Shown: piece after piece, positions 27,626-36,935 of the stretch
How positions within the stretch are numbered: position 1 is the stretch's first letter
How the letters are laid out: each line of letters begins with the position of its first letter
Source of the DNA: Azospirillum brasilense
GTDB taxonomy: Bacteria; Pseudomonadota; Alphaproteobacteria; Azospirillales; Azospirillaceae
DNA: 64,000 nucleotides
Reading direction: 5' to 3'
Assembly: GCF_005222205.1 (NCBI RefSeq)
Contig: NZ_CP032345.1
Coordinates: 65,001 to 129,000, forward strand
The notes under the pieces: generated by a model
Told to the model about the DNA's origin: nothing
What the model saw: the letters and a program-made list of their open reading frames with translations, nothing else
Database searches by the model: none
Made by a program: the position numbers and the translations under genes

Positions 27626-27654
27626 TTGACAACGAACCCCCCCGTGGGTGCAAT
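27626..27654 (+). promoter_or_regulatory. Candidate promoter of potFGHI
   Basis: A perfect -35 hexamer TTGACA at 27626-27631, a 17-base spacer, and TGCAAT at 27649-27654 as a -10 hexamer with four of six matches. It lies about 110 bases before the potF start, in the gap after the PuuA-like gene. Confidence 0.5.
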
Positions 27655-27763
27655 AGCGCTCGCGCCGGGGACGCCGTGCACCGCACGCCGCCTCCCACGT
27701 CGAATGGAAAAAAGTCGACCAGTCACGAACTGACGAACGATCCAGAATTCGGGGGCTTTCTGC

Positions 27764-28864
27764 ATGAAACGTTTCGCTCTCAGCGTCATCGGCGCCGTCG
27801 CGGCGATCGCCATCGCCGGCCCGGCGCTGGCCCAGGCCAAGAAGCCGGTCAACATCTACATCTGGAACGATTATCTGGGCGAATCGACGCTGGCGGACTT
27901 CACCAAGGCCACCGGCTACGACACCAAGGTGGACCTCTACGACAGCCTTGAGCTGCTGGAGCAGAAGGTGCTGGTCGGCAAGTCCGGCTACGACGTGATC
28001 GTCCCGACCGCCGAGCCGACCCTGTCGCGCATGATCCAGGCGAAGGTCGTGGCGCCGCTCGACAAGGCGAAGATCCCGAACCTGAAGAACGTCGATCCGA
28101 AGGTTCTCAAGCTCCTCGAGAACTCGGACCCCGGCAACAAGTTCTCCGTGCCCTATCTCGGCGGCACGGTCGGCATCGCCATCATCCCGGAGAAGATCAA
28201 GGCCGTCGCCCCCGACGTCCCGCTCGACAGCTGGGACCTGATCTTCAAGCCGGAGGTGGCGAAGAAGGTCGCGGCCTGCGGCATCACCGTGATGGACTCG
28301 GCCATCGACGTGATCCCGTCGGTGCTGAACTACCTCGGCCTCGATCCGAACTCCGAGAAGAAAGAGGATCTGGACAAGGTCGAGAAGACGCTGCTGGCGG
28401 TCCGCCCCTACATCAAGCAGTTCGTCACCGGCCAGAACATCAACATCCTGGCCGGCGGCGACGCCTGCGTCGTCATGGCCTACAACGGCGACGCCATCCA
28501 GGGTGCGGCCCGCGCCGAGGAAGCCAAGAACGGCGTGAAGGTCGAGTTCGTCACGCCGAAGGAAGGCGTGCAGGTGTGGTGGGACACGCTGGCCATCCCG
28601 GCGGACGCGCCGAACAAGGAGGGTGCGCACGCCTACATCAACTTCATCCTCGACCCGGCGAACATCGCCGCTGTGTCCAACACGGTCAGCTACGCCAACG
28701 CCGTTCCGGCCTCGCTGGCCTCGGTTGACGAGGGCGTGAAGACCAACCCCGCCGTCTTCCTGCCGGAGAACAGCAACGTCAAGCTGTTCGCCCTGAAGTC
28801 GATCAAGCAGACCACCGACCGCGCCCGCACCCGCGTCTGGACCAAGGTCAAGACCGGCAAGTAA
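27764..28864 (+). CDS. potF: Putrescine ABC transporter, periplasmic binding protein
   Basis: A 366-residue exported binding protein. The signal peptide ends at PALA-Q (about residue 23). Mature sequence begins KKPVNIYIWNDYLGESTLADF, typical of PotD/PotF. SGYDVIVPTAEPTLSRMI and GGTVGIAIIPEKI follow, and WWDTLAIPADAPNKEGAHAY ends the ligand-binding cleft. It delivers putrescine (or a related polyamine) to PotG2HI. It is the first of four same-direction genes of the importer. Confidence 0.93.
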   Translation: MKRFALSVIGAVAAIAIAGPALAQAKKPVNIYIWNDYLGESTLADFTKATGYDTKVDLYDSLELLEQKVLVGKSGYDVIVPTAEPTLSRMIQAKVVAPLDKAKIPNLKNVDPKVLKLLENSDPGNKFSVPYLGGTVGIAIIPEKIKAVAPDVPLDSWDLIFKPEVAKKVAACGITVMDSAIDVIPSVLNYLGLDPNSEKKEDLDKVEKTLLAVRPYIKQFVTGQNINILAGGDACVVMAYNGDAIQGAARAEEAKNGVKVEFVTPKEGVQVWWDTLAIPADAPNKEGAHAYINFILDPANIAAVSNTVSYANAVPASLASVDEGVKTNPAVFLPENSNVKLFALKSIKQTTDRARTRVWTKVKTGK

Positions 28865-28962
28865 GCGCGCCGCGAACCGGCACGCACGACACGCGCCCTG
28901 GTCGTTTCCCATCGGGAACGGCCGGGGCGTTCCCATGAGAAGAGGACGCCGAGAGGAGCCGC

Positions 28963-30126
28963 ATGGCCGTCCAGCCGATCCGCAAGCCCACGCGCCTGGA
29001 ACCCTGGCAGGACCCGGGACAGAAGCCCTATGTGCGAATCGAGAAGGTGACCAAGACCTTCGGCGATTTCGTCGCCGTGGACGAGGTCAGCCTGTCGATC
29101 TACCGGGGCGAGTTCTTCGCCCTGCTGGGTGGCTCCGGCTCCGGAAAGACGACCCTGCTGCGCATGCTGGCCGGGTTCGAGACGCCGACCGAGGGCAAGA
29201 TCTTCATCGACGGCGTCGACATGGCCGGCATCCCGCCCTACGAGCGGCCGGTCAACATGATGTTCCAGTCCTACGCCCTGTTCCCGCACATGTCGGTGGA
29301 GCAGAACGTCGCCTTCGGCCTGAAGCAGGACGGCGTTCCGAAGGCCGAGATCAAGGAGCGGGTGGGGGCGATCCTCGACCTCGTCCAGCTCGGCCAGTTC
29401 GGCAAGCGCAAGCCGCACCAGCTCTCCGGCGGCCAGCGGCAGCGCGTGGCGCTGGCCCGCTCTCTGGTCAAGCGGCCCAAGCTGCTTCTGCTCGACGAGC
29501 CGCTGGGCGCGCTGGACAAGCGGCTGCGCGAGCGCACCCAGTTCGAGCTGGTCAACATCCAGGAGAAGCTGGGCGTCACCTTCATCGTGGTCACCCACGA
29601 CCAGGAGGAGGCGATGACCATGTCCTCGCGGATCGCCGTGATGAACCACGGCGTCATCGCCCAGACCGGCACGCCGACCGAGATCTACGAATACCCACAG
29701 TCCCGCTTCGTCGCCGAGTTCATCGGCTCGGTGAACATGTTCGAGGGCAGGGTGGTGGAGGATCAGGCCGACCATGTGCTGATCCGCTCCGAGGACGCCG
29801 GCTGCGACCTCTACATCAACCACGCTGTGGCGGTCCCCGCCGGCGCCACGGTGGGCGTCGCCGTCCGTCCGGAGAAGATCGCGCTGAGCAAGGAGCCGCC
29901 GGCCAACGCCGCGGCCAACGCCGACGGGCGTAACGTCACCAGTGGGATCGTGCGCGAGATCGCCTATCTCGGCGACGTGTCGATCTATCTGGTGGAGCTG
30001 AAGACGGGCAAGACGGTGCGCGTCACGGCGCCCAACGTGGTGCGGCGCACCGAGATGCCCATCACCTGGGACGACGAGGTTTATTTGAGTTGGCGTCCCT
30101 TCGCCGGGGTGGTGCTGACGCAATGA
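28963..30126 (+). CDS. potG: Putrescine ABC transporter, ATP-binding protein
   Basis: A 387-residue ABC ATPase. Walker A is GGSGSGKTT (about 57-65), the Q-loop is [11 protein letters not shown], the ABC signature [15 protein letters not shown], and Walker [14 protein letters not shown] with switch His in [12 protein letters not shown]-terminal TOBE-like domain (about 290-380) is present, as in PotA/PotG. Its stop codon shares an ATGA with the potH start, which shows coupled translation. Confidence 0.95.
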   Translation: MAVQPIRKPTRLEPWQDPGQKPYVRIEKVTKTFGDFVAVDEVSLSIYRGEFFALLGGSGSGKTTLLRMLAGFETPTEGKIFIDGVDMAGIPPYERPVNMMFQSYALFPHMSVEQNVAFGLKQDGVPKAEIKERVGAILDLVQLGQFGKRKPHQLSGGQRQRVALARSLVKRPKLLLLDEPLGALDKRLRERTQFELVNIQEKLGVTFIVVTHDQEEAMTMSSRIAVMNHGVIAQTGTPTEIYEYPQSRFVAEFIGSVNMFEGRVVEDQADHVLIRSEDAGCDLYINHAVAVPAGATVGVAVRPEKIALSKEPPANAAANADGRNVTSGIVREIAYLGDVSIYLVELKTGKTVRVTAPNVVRRTEMPITWDDEVYLSWRPFAGVVLTQ

Positions 30127-31046
30127 TCGACCTTCTGCGCCGGATCGGCCTGTGGGGGCGGGGGGTGGTGGTCGCCATCCCCTACCTGTGGCTTCTGCTG
30201 TTCTTCCTGGTGCCCTTCCTGATCGTGTTCGGCATCAGCCTGTCGGAGGCGATGCTGGCGCAGCCGCCCTACGCGCCGTTGGTCGACTGGCTGGTGGACG
30301 AGGATGCGGGCACGACCAAGCTCCAGATCCTGCTGAACCTGTCCAACTACCTGCGGCTGGGCGGGGACGACCTCTACATCCTGGCCTATCTGAACTCGGT
30401 GAAGATCGCGCTGGTCACCACCGTCTGCTGCCTGCTGCTGGGCTACCCCATGGCCTACGCCATCGCCCGGGCGGAGCCGTCCAAGCGCGGGCCGCTGATG
30501 ATGCTGGTCATCCTGCCCTTCTGGACCAGCTTCCTGATCCGCATCTACGCCTGGATCGGCATCCTGAAGGCCAACGGGGTGGTGGACAACCTGCTGCAAT
30601 GGACCGGCATGACGACGGAGCCGTTCGAGCTGCTCTACTCGGATTGGGCCGTCTACATCGGCATGACCTACTGCTATCTGCCCTTCATGGTGCTGCCGCT
30701 CTACGCGACGCTGGAGAAGCTCGACCCGACGCTGCTGGAGGCGGCGGCGGACCTCGGCTGCCGGCCCTGGAAGGCGTTCCTGACGGTGACTCTGCCGCTG
30801 TCTCTGCCTGGCATCATCGCCGGGTCGCTTCTGGTCTTCATCCCCTCGGTCGGCGAGTTCGTGACTCCGGAGCTGCTGGGCGGTCCGGACACGCTGATGA
30901 TCGGGCGCGTGCTGTGGAACGAGTTCTTCGCCAACCGCGACTGGCCGGTCGCCTCGGCGGTGGCCATCGCGCTCCTGCTGTTCCTGGTGGTGCCGATCAT
31001 GGTCTTCCAGCATGTCCAGGGGCGCCAGACGGAGGCCGGGCGATGA
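30123..31046 (+). CDS. potH: Putrescine ABC transporter, permease
   Basis: A 307-residue inner membrane permease with about six membrane helices. The EAA loop that docks to PotG is LLEAAADLGCRPWKAFLTVTLP (shown in part: EAAADLGCRPWKAF, about 205-218). It starts at the ATGA overlap with potG and ends at an ATGA overlap with potI. Confidence 0.93.
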   Translation: MIDLLRRIGLWGRGVVVAIPYLWLLLFFLVPFLIVFGISLSEAMLAQPPYAPLVDWLVDEDAGTTKLQILLNLSNYLRLGGDDLYILAYLNSVKIALVTTVCCLLLGYPMAYAIARAEPSKRGPLMMLVILPFWTSFLIRIYAWIGILKANGVVDNLLQWTGMTTEPFELLYSDWAVYIGMTYCYLPFMVLPLYATLEKLDPTLLEAAADLGCRPWKAFLTVTLPLSLPGIIAGSLLVFIPSVGEFVTPELLGGPDTLMIGRVLWNEFFANRDWPVASAVAIALLLFLVVPIMVFQHVQGRQTEAGR

Positions 31047-31876
31047 AGCAGATGGGCAAACTCGCCTGGGCGCTGTGGTTCGGCTACGCCTTCCTCTACG
31101 TGCCGATCGCGCTGCTGATCTTCTACTCCTTCAACGAATCGCGTCTGGTCACGGTGTGGGGCGGCTTCTCCACCAAATGGTACGCGGAGCTGCTGCAGAA
31201 CGACCAGCTTCTCGGGGCGGCCTGGCTGTCGCTCAAGGTGGCGGCGATGTCGGCGACCGCGTCGGTGGTGCTCGGCACCGTCGCCGGTCTGGCGCTGGCC
31301 CGCTTCGGGCGGTTCCGCGGTCGGACGCTGTTCGGCGGCATGATCACCGCGCCGCTGGTTATGCCGGAGGTCATCACCGGCCTGTCGCTGCTTCTGCTGT
31401 TCGTGGCGCTGGAGCAGGCCATCGGCTGGCCGGACGGGCGGGGCATGACGACGATCACCATCGCCCACACCACCTTCACCATGGCCTATGTGGCGGTGAT
31501 CATCCAGTCGCGTCTCGTCAGCCTGGACGAGAGCCTGGAGGAGGCGGCGATGGACCTCGGCGCCCGCCCGGCCAAGGTCTTCTTCGTCATCACGCTGCCG
31601 ATCATCGCGCCGGCCATCGTGTCGGGCTGGCTGCTCGCCTTCACCCTGTCGCTCGACGACGTGGTGGTCGCCAGCTTCGTGTCGGGTCCGGGCTCCACCA
31701 CACTGCCGATGGTCATCTTCTCCAGCGTGAAGTTCGGCATCAGCCCGCAGATCAACGCGCTGGCGACGCTGATGATGGTGGTGGTCGCCACCGGCATCTT
31801 CATCGCCAGTTTGGTCATGGCGCGGCAGGAACGTCAGCGGAAGCGGGACGAGCAGATGGCGGTGCAGGGGGGCTGA
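31043..31876 (+). CDS. potI: Putrescine ABC transporter, permease
   Basis: A 277-residue permease with about six membrane helices and the EAA loop EEAAMDLGARPAKVFFVITL (about 168-187). With PotH it forms the membrane channel. The start overlaps the potH stop by four bases. This completes the potFGHI operon. Confidence 0.93.
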   Translation: MKQMGKLAWALWFGYAFLYVPIALLIFYSFNESRLVTVWGGFSTKWYAELLQNDQLLGAAWLSLKVAAMSATASVVLGTVAGLALARFGRFRGRTLFGGMITAPLVMPEVITGLSLLLLFVALEQAIGWPDGRGMTTITIAHTTFTMAYVAVIIQSRLVSLDESLEEAAMDLGARPAKVFFVITLPIIAPAIVSGWLLAFTLSLDDVVVASFVSGPGSTTLPMVIFSSVKFGISPQINALATLMMVVVATGIFIASLVMARQERQRKRDEQMAVQGG

Positions 31877-32276
31877 AGAGCCCCCTGTCACCCCAAAGCA
31901 CCGTCTCATAGGGGCTATGCCGTTAGGCCGCAGACGGCGGGGTGGCCGTTCGCCGTTGCATTTGCTAGTGTATTGGCATCTGCAACAGCGAATGAGGTCG
32001 TATCGTGCGCGCGCTCTTATGGTTCCCAATGCTTCGTCTTGGTTTTTCGATGCCTTTTTCGGCGCCCAAGCGCCGTTATTCGGACCGTCCGCCCTCCCGC
32101 CACTGAGCGGTCGAGCGCGCTGCCCTTTCGGGCATTTCAGTGGCCCCTTTGGTGGCCGTTGCCAAATCCTCCGCTCCGTGGTTAGGGTGACCGTGGGTCA
32201 CGGGTGACGCCGTGACGACTCGCTCCGGCCACGCACAAGAGCCGGACAGTTCAGGGATTTGGCAGGAGATTCAAAG
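31877..32276. other. Gene-free region between potI and the agmatine deiminase gene
   Basis: No gene that I can support. The stretch at about 31955-32055 has a lower G+C content than its surroundings. A short hairpin, GTGACC at 32187-32192 against GGTCAC at 32196-32201, lies near the end. A 33-codon frame starting with GTG at 32005 is open but has no ribosome binding site. The region probably holds the aguA promoter. Confidence 0.5.
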
Positions 32277-33293
32277 ATGACGACACCGGCGGCGGAAGGC
32301 TTCACCATGCCGGGCGAATGGGAACGGCACACGCGCTGCTGGATGGCGTGGCCGTGCCGGCCCGAGACGTGGCCCGAGGGGGCCTTCGACGCCGCCGCTG
32401 CCGCCTACACCGATGTCGCCCGCGCCATCAGCCGGTTCGAGCCGGTGACCATGGTCTGCGATCCCGCCGACGTCGCGGACGCTTCCCTGGCCTGCGGGCC
32501 GGGCGTCGAGATCCTGCCCCTGCCCATCAGCGATTCCTGGATCCGCGACACCGGACCCAGCTTCGTCACCGATGGGAAAGGGCAGGTGGCCGGCGTCCAT
32601 TGGCGTTTCAACGCCTGGGGCGGCAACTACCAGGACAGCGCCAAGGACCAGCAGGTCGGGCGCCTGATGCTCGACCATCTCGGCTTGCGCTGCTTCGAAG
32701 CGCCCCTGGTCATGGAGGGCGGCTCCTTCCATGTGGACGGGGAGGGGACGCTGCTGACGACCGAGCAGTGCCTGCTGAATCCCAACCGCAACCCGAATCT
32801 CGGCAAGGCGGAGATCGAGGCGCTGCTCAAGGAGCACCTTGGCATCTCCAGCGTGATCTGGCTGGGCGAGGGCTATCAGGACGACGAGACGGACGGTCAC
32901 ATCGACGAGATCGCCCTGTTCGTAAAGCCCGGCGTCGTCATGGCGATCACCACCGACGATCCCGGCGATGCCAATTTCAAGGCGTTCCAGGACAATCTGG
33001 ACCGGCTGAAGCGCGCCCGCGACGCCCAGGGCCGGGAGCTGGAAGTCATCCCGGTCCGCCAGCCGGCGCGGCGCGACGAGAATGGCGTCCGGCTGACGCT
33101 ATCCTACACGAATCTCTACATCGCCAACGGCGGCATCGTCATGCCGGCCTTCGAGGATCCGGCGGACGACGAAGCCTTCCGCATCGTGCGCCGGGCCTTC
33201 CCGGACCGCGAGGTGGTGCAGGTCCCGGCCCTCGACATCGTGCGCGGCGGCGGCGGCATCCACTGCATAACGCAGCAGCAGCCGGCGGTCTGA
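32277..33293 (+). CDS. aguA: Agmatine deiminase
   Basis: A 338-residue enzyme that hydrolyses agmatine to N-carbamoylputrescine and ammonia, on the arginine decarboxylase route to putrescine. It shows SWIRDTGPSFV, RFNAWGGNYQ, LVMEGGSFHVDGEGTLLTTE, DETDGHIDEIALFV and the C-terminal GGGGIHCITQQQP with catalytic Cys330. The ATG at 32277 has AGGAG upstream and is preferred to a codon 18 bases earlier. N-carbamoylputrescine amidase (AguB) is not in the window. It fits the polyamine genes upstream. Confidence 0.93.
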   Translation: MTTPAAEGFTMPGEWERHTRCWMAWPCRPETWPEGAFDAAAAAYTDVARAISRFEPVTMVCDPADVADASLACGPGVEILPLPISDSWIRDTGPSFVTDGKGQVAGVHWRFNAWGGNYQDSAKDQQVGRLMLDHLGLRCFEAPLVMEGGSFHVDGEGTLLTTEQCLLNPNRNPNLGKAEIEALLKEHLGISSVIWLGEGYQDDETDGHIDEIALFVKPGVVMAITTDDPGDANFKAFQDNLDRLKRARDAQGRELEVIPVRQPARRDENGVRLTLSYTNLYIANGGIVMPAFEDPADDEAFRIVRRAFPDREVVQVPALDIVRGGGGIHCITQQQPAV

Positions 33294-33408
33294 TCCGACA
33301 TCTTGCGGGTTGCGAAAAGGCGAAGGCTGTTCCGGCTTTCGCCTGTGAATCGGCGAGTGCGGCGTTTGGGGTCTTGAATCGGTGGATGCGCGGGCGCATC
33401 TTCTTAAC

Positions 33409-33708
33409 ATGCAATTAAACCCGCTCAACATGCCACCGTTGGCAAAGCCTCAGCCGCCGATCACACCGGCGATGCAGATGGCCATGTCTCCGGCGGTCCA
33501 GGCGGCGCAGCAAACCGCCCCCACCGTCCGCACCCAGACGGTCCAGGCGACACAGGCGGTCGGCAAGATGGACCAGACGCGGGAAACCCGCAACGCCACC
33601 CAGTCGGGGCAGGCCATCGACCCGCAGACGGCGGCGGTCCAGGCGCGGACCAATGGCGCCGGCTATGGTGCCAAGCAGCGCGGCACGCTCCTCGACGTCA
33701 GCGTCTGA
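33409..33708 (+). CDS. Hypothetical protein rich in Gln, Ala and Thr
   Basis: A 99-residue low-complexity protein starting MQLNPLNMPPLAKPQPPITP. It is rich in Gln, Ala, Thr, Pro and Met with few aromatic residues, no signal peptide and no membrane segment, and is likely disordered. An in-frame GTG at 33382 is another possible start. It runs toward the PP2C gene 140 bases later. The reading frame has the G/C third-position bias of a real gene, but I do not know its role. Confidence 0.55.
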   Translation: MQLNPLNMPPLAKPQPPITPAMQMAMSPAVQAAQQTAPTVRTQTVQATQAVGKMDQTRETRNATQSGQAIDPQTAAVQARTNGAGYGAKQRGTLLDVSV

Positions 33709-33848
33709 GGCGTTTACACGCGTCCTTTCCCGCTGTTCAATTCACACGCTCTCCGCCATTATCTTATGCAAAGCCGAGGCGGTTTTTCGCGTTGCCGAAG
33801 GCTGTTTCCAGGAAGCTGGTTCGGCTGTAACGCGCTGGAGCCGTTCGC

Positions 33849-34646
33849 GTGATGCATTCCGCCCTGATCGAGATGATCGCCGCCGGACAAACGGATGTTG
33901 GCCGTGTCCGGTCGCGCAACGAGGATTCGTTCCACCTCGACCCGGCGCGCGGCTTGGCGGTGATCTGCGACGGTATGGGCGGACACGCCGGGGGCGACAT
34001 CGCCAGCCGCACCGCGGTGGAGGTGGTGGCCGCCGTCATCGCCTCCCAGGACCGGGCCGACGGTGCTCGGACGCCGTCCGCAGCGGAGGAGGAGAGGGCG
34101 GCGGCGGACGCCGCATCGGTGGTGCGTTCCGCGGTGGTGGCCGCCAATCGCCGGATCAACGCCCTGAATCGCCAGCGTGGCTTTCCCGAAGGGCGCGGCA
34201 TGGGAACCACGTTGGTGGGGCTCTGGCGGGTTCCGGGAACCGGGCGCGTCGTCGTGTTCCATGCCGGGGACAGTCGCCTATATCGCCTGCGCGGCGGCGA
34301 GTTGCGTCCGCTGACGCGCGATCACAGCCTCTACCAGCTCTGGCTGGACAACGGACGCCGCGGGCAGGCCCCCCACCGCAACATCATCGTTCGCGCGCTC
34401 GGCACCGGCGAGCAGGTCGAGCCCGACATCGCCGTCCACGATCTGCAGCCGGATGACCTCTATCTTCTCTGTTCGGACGGGCTCACCGGCATCGTGCCGG
34501 AGGGCGTGATCCAGCGCATTCTCACCCAACAGCCGCCGCCGGCTGGCGAAGACGTCTGCGCCCGGCTGATCGACCTTGCCAACGGCGCGGGCGGGCCGGA
34601 CAACATCACCCTCATCCTTGCCCGGTTCGTCCTTCTTCCGGCCTGA
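33849..34646 (+). CDS. PP2C-type serine/threonine protein phosphatase
   Basis: A 265-residue bacterial PPM phosphatase (Stp1/PrpC-like). Metal-binding motifs are present: GRVRSRNEDSFH (about 18-29), LAVICDGMGGHAGGD (37-51), FHAGDSRLYRLRGG, LLCSDGLTG and GGPDNITLIL. Such enzymes reverse serine/threonine phosphorylation by Hanks-type kinases; no such kinase is in the window. GTG 33849 and ATG 33852 are adjacent possible starts. It ends tail to tail with the DUF4384-like gene, 13 bases away. Confidence 0.9.
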   Translation: MMHSALIEMIAAGQTDVGRVRSRNEDSFHLDPARGLAVICDGMGGHAGGDIASRTAVEVVAAVIASQDRADGARTPSAAEEERAAADAASVVRSAVVAANRRINALNRQRGFPEGRGMGTTLVGLWRVPGTGRVVVFHAGDSRLYRLRGGELRPLTRDHSLYQLWLDNGRRGQAPHRNIIVRALGTGEQVEPDIAVHDLQPDDLYLLCSDGLTGIVPEGVIQRILTQQPPPAGEDVCARLIDLANGAGGPDNITLILARFVLLPA

Positions 34647-34659
34647 CCAAACGGCCCCT

Positions 34660-35502
34660 TCAGGGCGCTCTGGTTTTGACAAAGCGCGCGGTGGCCACGG
34701 TGGCCGGCGCGGCGGAGTCCAACGCCTGTTTCAGCGCGGGCAGATACGACGCTGCGGCCTCGGCTTCGGGGCGCGGCGCGGCAAACAGCGGTGTGGGGCT
34801 GGCGATCACGACAATCAGTTCATGGCCGTAAGGCGGCCCAACCGTCCAGAAACGCCCGCCGGCGCCGCGCTCACCCAACCGGCGAATCGCGCCGGACTCC
34901 ACGCGGCCGCTGATTTCCAGAGGATTGGGCAACAGATGGATCACGTCGCCATCCGACGTGAAATAGTCCACCTGCAAATACACCGGAAAATCGGGGGCCG
35001 CGACGTCGAACATCAGGGTCTGGCCGCCCTCGAACAGAATTCCGGTCGATCCCTTGAGGTCGATCGACAAGGGGGTGGCCAATCCGGCGTTGGCGGACCG
35101 GAGTTGGCCGATCAGCGTCAGGGGCTCGCACAGGGCAGGGGACGCGCGCTCGACCTCGACGGCGGCCCGTTGGCCGGTCAGGAGGTCCTGGGCGAGCAGT
35201 GCGAGGCTGTCCGGATCGGTATCGCCCGCGGTCAGGCCGGAGATCGCGACCCGCTGGTCTGCGCCGACGGCGACATCGAGTTCGGCACAATGGAATTCCG
35301 CCAAGGCCGTCCGCAAGGCCGACAGATCGGGCACGGCAGAAACAGGCGGTCCGTCCGCCGCGGGGACTGTCTGTGCTGGAAGAACGGTCTCGCTTTCCGA
35401 AGACGCTTCGGACGCCGCATCGGCGCGGTCCGTCCAGGCGGCCGTGGCGCCTCCAATGGCAGCGGCGAGCAGCGCGGCCGAGCATCGCAGTCGCCATGTC
35501 AT
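34660..35502 (-). CDS. Exported protein with a DUF4384-like domain
   Basis: A 280-residue protein with an N-terminal export signal (MTWRLRCSAALLAAAIGGAT). After a Ser/Ala/Thr-rich linker comes a small domain with two cysteines (FHCAELDVAV and SPALCEPLTL), and then a segment of about 150-260 that resembles DUF4384: LMFDVAAPDFPVYLQVDYFT, DGDVIHLLPNP and HELIVVIASPTPLF. DUF4384 often occurs with Ser/Thr kinases, caspase-like proteins or type VI systems. Translation from an ATG at 35529 would add nine residues before the signal. Family match is moderate. Confidence 0.65.
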   Translation of the reverse strand: MTWRLRCSAALLAAAIGGATAAWTDRADAASEASSESETVLPAQTVPAADGPPVSAVPDLSALRTALAEFHCAELDVAVGADQRVAISGLTAGDTDPDSLALLAQDLLTGQRAAVEVERASPALCEPLTLIGQLRSANAGLATPLSIDLKGSTGILFEGGQTLMFDVAAPDFPVYLQVDYFTSDGDVIHLLPNPLEISGRVESGAIRRLGERGAGGRFWTVGPPYGHELIVVIASPTPLFAAPRPEAEAAASYLPALKQALDSAAPATVATARFVKTRAP

Positions 35503-35622
35503 CGGCGCGTAGACGTCCTTCACCGGCATCTGACCGTTGGTTATAAACTGCGATTTATGTAGCGTGCATTTTGGGCAACGCCAAGGGTGGAGGGACGAAT
35601 CCCCTGCGGCGAAGGACGATCA

Positions 35623-35628
35623 TATAAT
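35623..35628 (+). promoter_or_regulatory. Possible -10 element
   Basis: A perfect TATAAT in an AT-rich divergent gap (35503-35756), about 130 bases before the rightward exported protein gene. The -35 position (TCCCCT at 35600-35605) is a poor match, so an activator or another sigma factor may be needed. Confidence 0.3.
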
Positions 35629-35756
35629 CTGTATTATGGAAAATAATAGCGCAGGGAAGCGAGCAGGGCACCAATCCGTCCCTTCCGGCGTTCCAGCCGA
35701 TGGACTATCGTCGCGGTTCGTTCCCGCATCCATTCCCTCGATGAAGGTTGCGCTTT

Positions 35757-36935
35757 ATGCCTCGCTCCTCGTGGCTTATCGGCCCCGTGCTGTCGTTTTG
35801 TCTGCTTCCGTTTGCCGCCTCCGCCCAAACGCCACCGGATTGTGCGAGGCCGGCCGGTCGCGCGGACCGGACCATCTGCGCGAGCGCCGACCTGAAGGTT
35901 GCTGCCGAGGATTTGGCGGCGCTCCTGCGTGACACCTTGGGAAACACGCCGGCCGACGGCCGGGACGCCATCGAGCGCGCGCAGAAGGCTTTCCTGGCCG
36001 CGCGTGACAGCACCTGCGCCGACAAATCCGCCGTTCCGGCCTGCCGTGCCCTCTATGAAGCCCGCGCCGCCGACCTCGCCGCCCAGAATTCGGCGGCGCA
36101 GAAAAAGCTGGCCGCAATCGTCGCCGGCATTCCGAAGGACGCCAAGGCCGCCGCCGCCGCTCTTCAGCGCCACGACGGCGCGCCCGCAAAGGCATGGCTG
36201 GTCTATCTCTACCAGAGCGGCATGGTGACCGTGGCCGACAAGGACGCCACCGTGCGCCGGCTTGTCGATGAAATCCTGAACCAGGATCTTCCGAAAGATC
36301 CCTATCTCCATGAGGAGATGGCGAATCTCGGCGATGTTCCGAGCGCTCCGCTGGGCACGGTTCTGCTGTTCCTGCGCCACGTCCTGTCGACCACGGAGAT
36401 GGACGCGCCCTGCTTCCTGTTCACCAAGCACGGGCAGCCGGCGTTCGAAGCCTTCGGGGCCTTCTGGGGCAACGCGCGCGACGAGACGCCCGGGCTGTGC
36501 AGCCCGCCGTCTTCGGTGTTCGATCTGCCGGAATGGAAGTCCGTCTCCGCCCACATGGACCCGGCCATCGAACCGGCCCTGGTGGAGCGCGGCAGCATCC
36601 GTCACGGTTATGAGCGCCAGTTCGAGGTGGACGACCTTCAGGCGTCGCTTGTGCCCAGCACGCTTCTGGAGGCGCCGATGTCCGCCGAAGCCAGGAAGAT
36701 GGCCGAGCAGCGGGGAAAGGCCGTGGCCGCCTTCCGGTCCTGGAGCGATTTCGAGGTTTGGCCGGAAAAGGAGTACCGCGCGGCGGCGCATGCCCTTCCG
36801 GTGGCCATCTCAGCCACATCAAAGCTTTACAGGGAGAAGTTCAGACTGAATCCCCAGACGGCGGATCAGGCTGCCAGGGCGGCCGCAGACCGCTTCATCG
36901 CCGGCCGGCTGGGCCTCATCATGCCGGACGATTAA
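35757..36935 (+). CDS. Exported protein with an LprI-like N-terminal region
   Basis: A 392-residue exported protein; the signal peptide ends near FAASAQ (about residue 24). Residues about 28-95 resemble the LprI/DUF1311 domain: CARPAGRADRTICASADLKV, then LRDTLGNTP and FLAARDSTCADKSAVPACRA, with paired cysteines. LprI relatives inhibit lysozyme or act in the envelope. The remaining 300 residues are unfamiliar. ATG 35757 is preferred; a TTG three codons upstream is possible. It is divergent to the DUF4384-like gene and ends inside a palindrome. Confidence 0.68.
   Translation: MPRSSWLIGPVLSFCLLPFAASAQTPPDCARPAGRADRTICASADLKVAAEDLAALLRDTLGNTPADGRDAIERAQKAFLAARDSTCADKSAVPACRALYEARAADLAAQNSAAQKKLAAIVAGIPKDAKAAAAALQRHDGAPAKAWLVYLYQSGMVTVADKDATVRRLVDEILNQDLPKDPYLHEEMANLGDVPSAPLGTVLLFLRHVLSTTEMDAPCFLFTKHGQPAFEAFGAFWGNARDETPGLCSPPSSVFDLPEWKSVSAHMDPAIEPALVERGSIRHGYERQFEVDDLQASLVPSTLLEAPMSAEARKMAEQRGKAVAAFRSWSDFEVWPEKEYRAAAHALPVAISATSKLYREKFRLNPQTADQAARAAADRFIAGRLGLIMPDD

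Noticed and set aside
26069..28936. A 955-codon open frame antisense to the PuuA-like and potF genes
   Set aside because: Shadow of two strong genes with family motifs on the other strand.
32005..32106. A 33-codon frame starting with GTG in the gap before aguA
   Set aside because: No ribosome binding site or conserved feature; chance frame.
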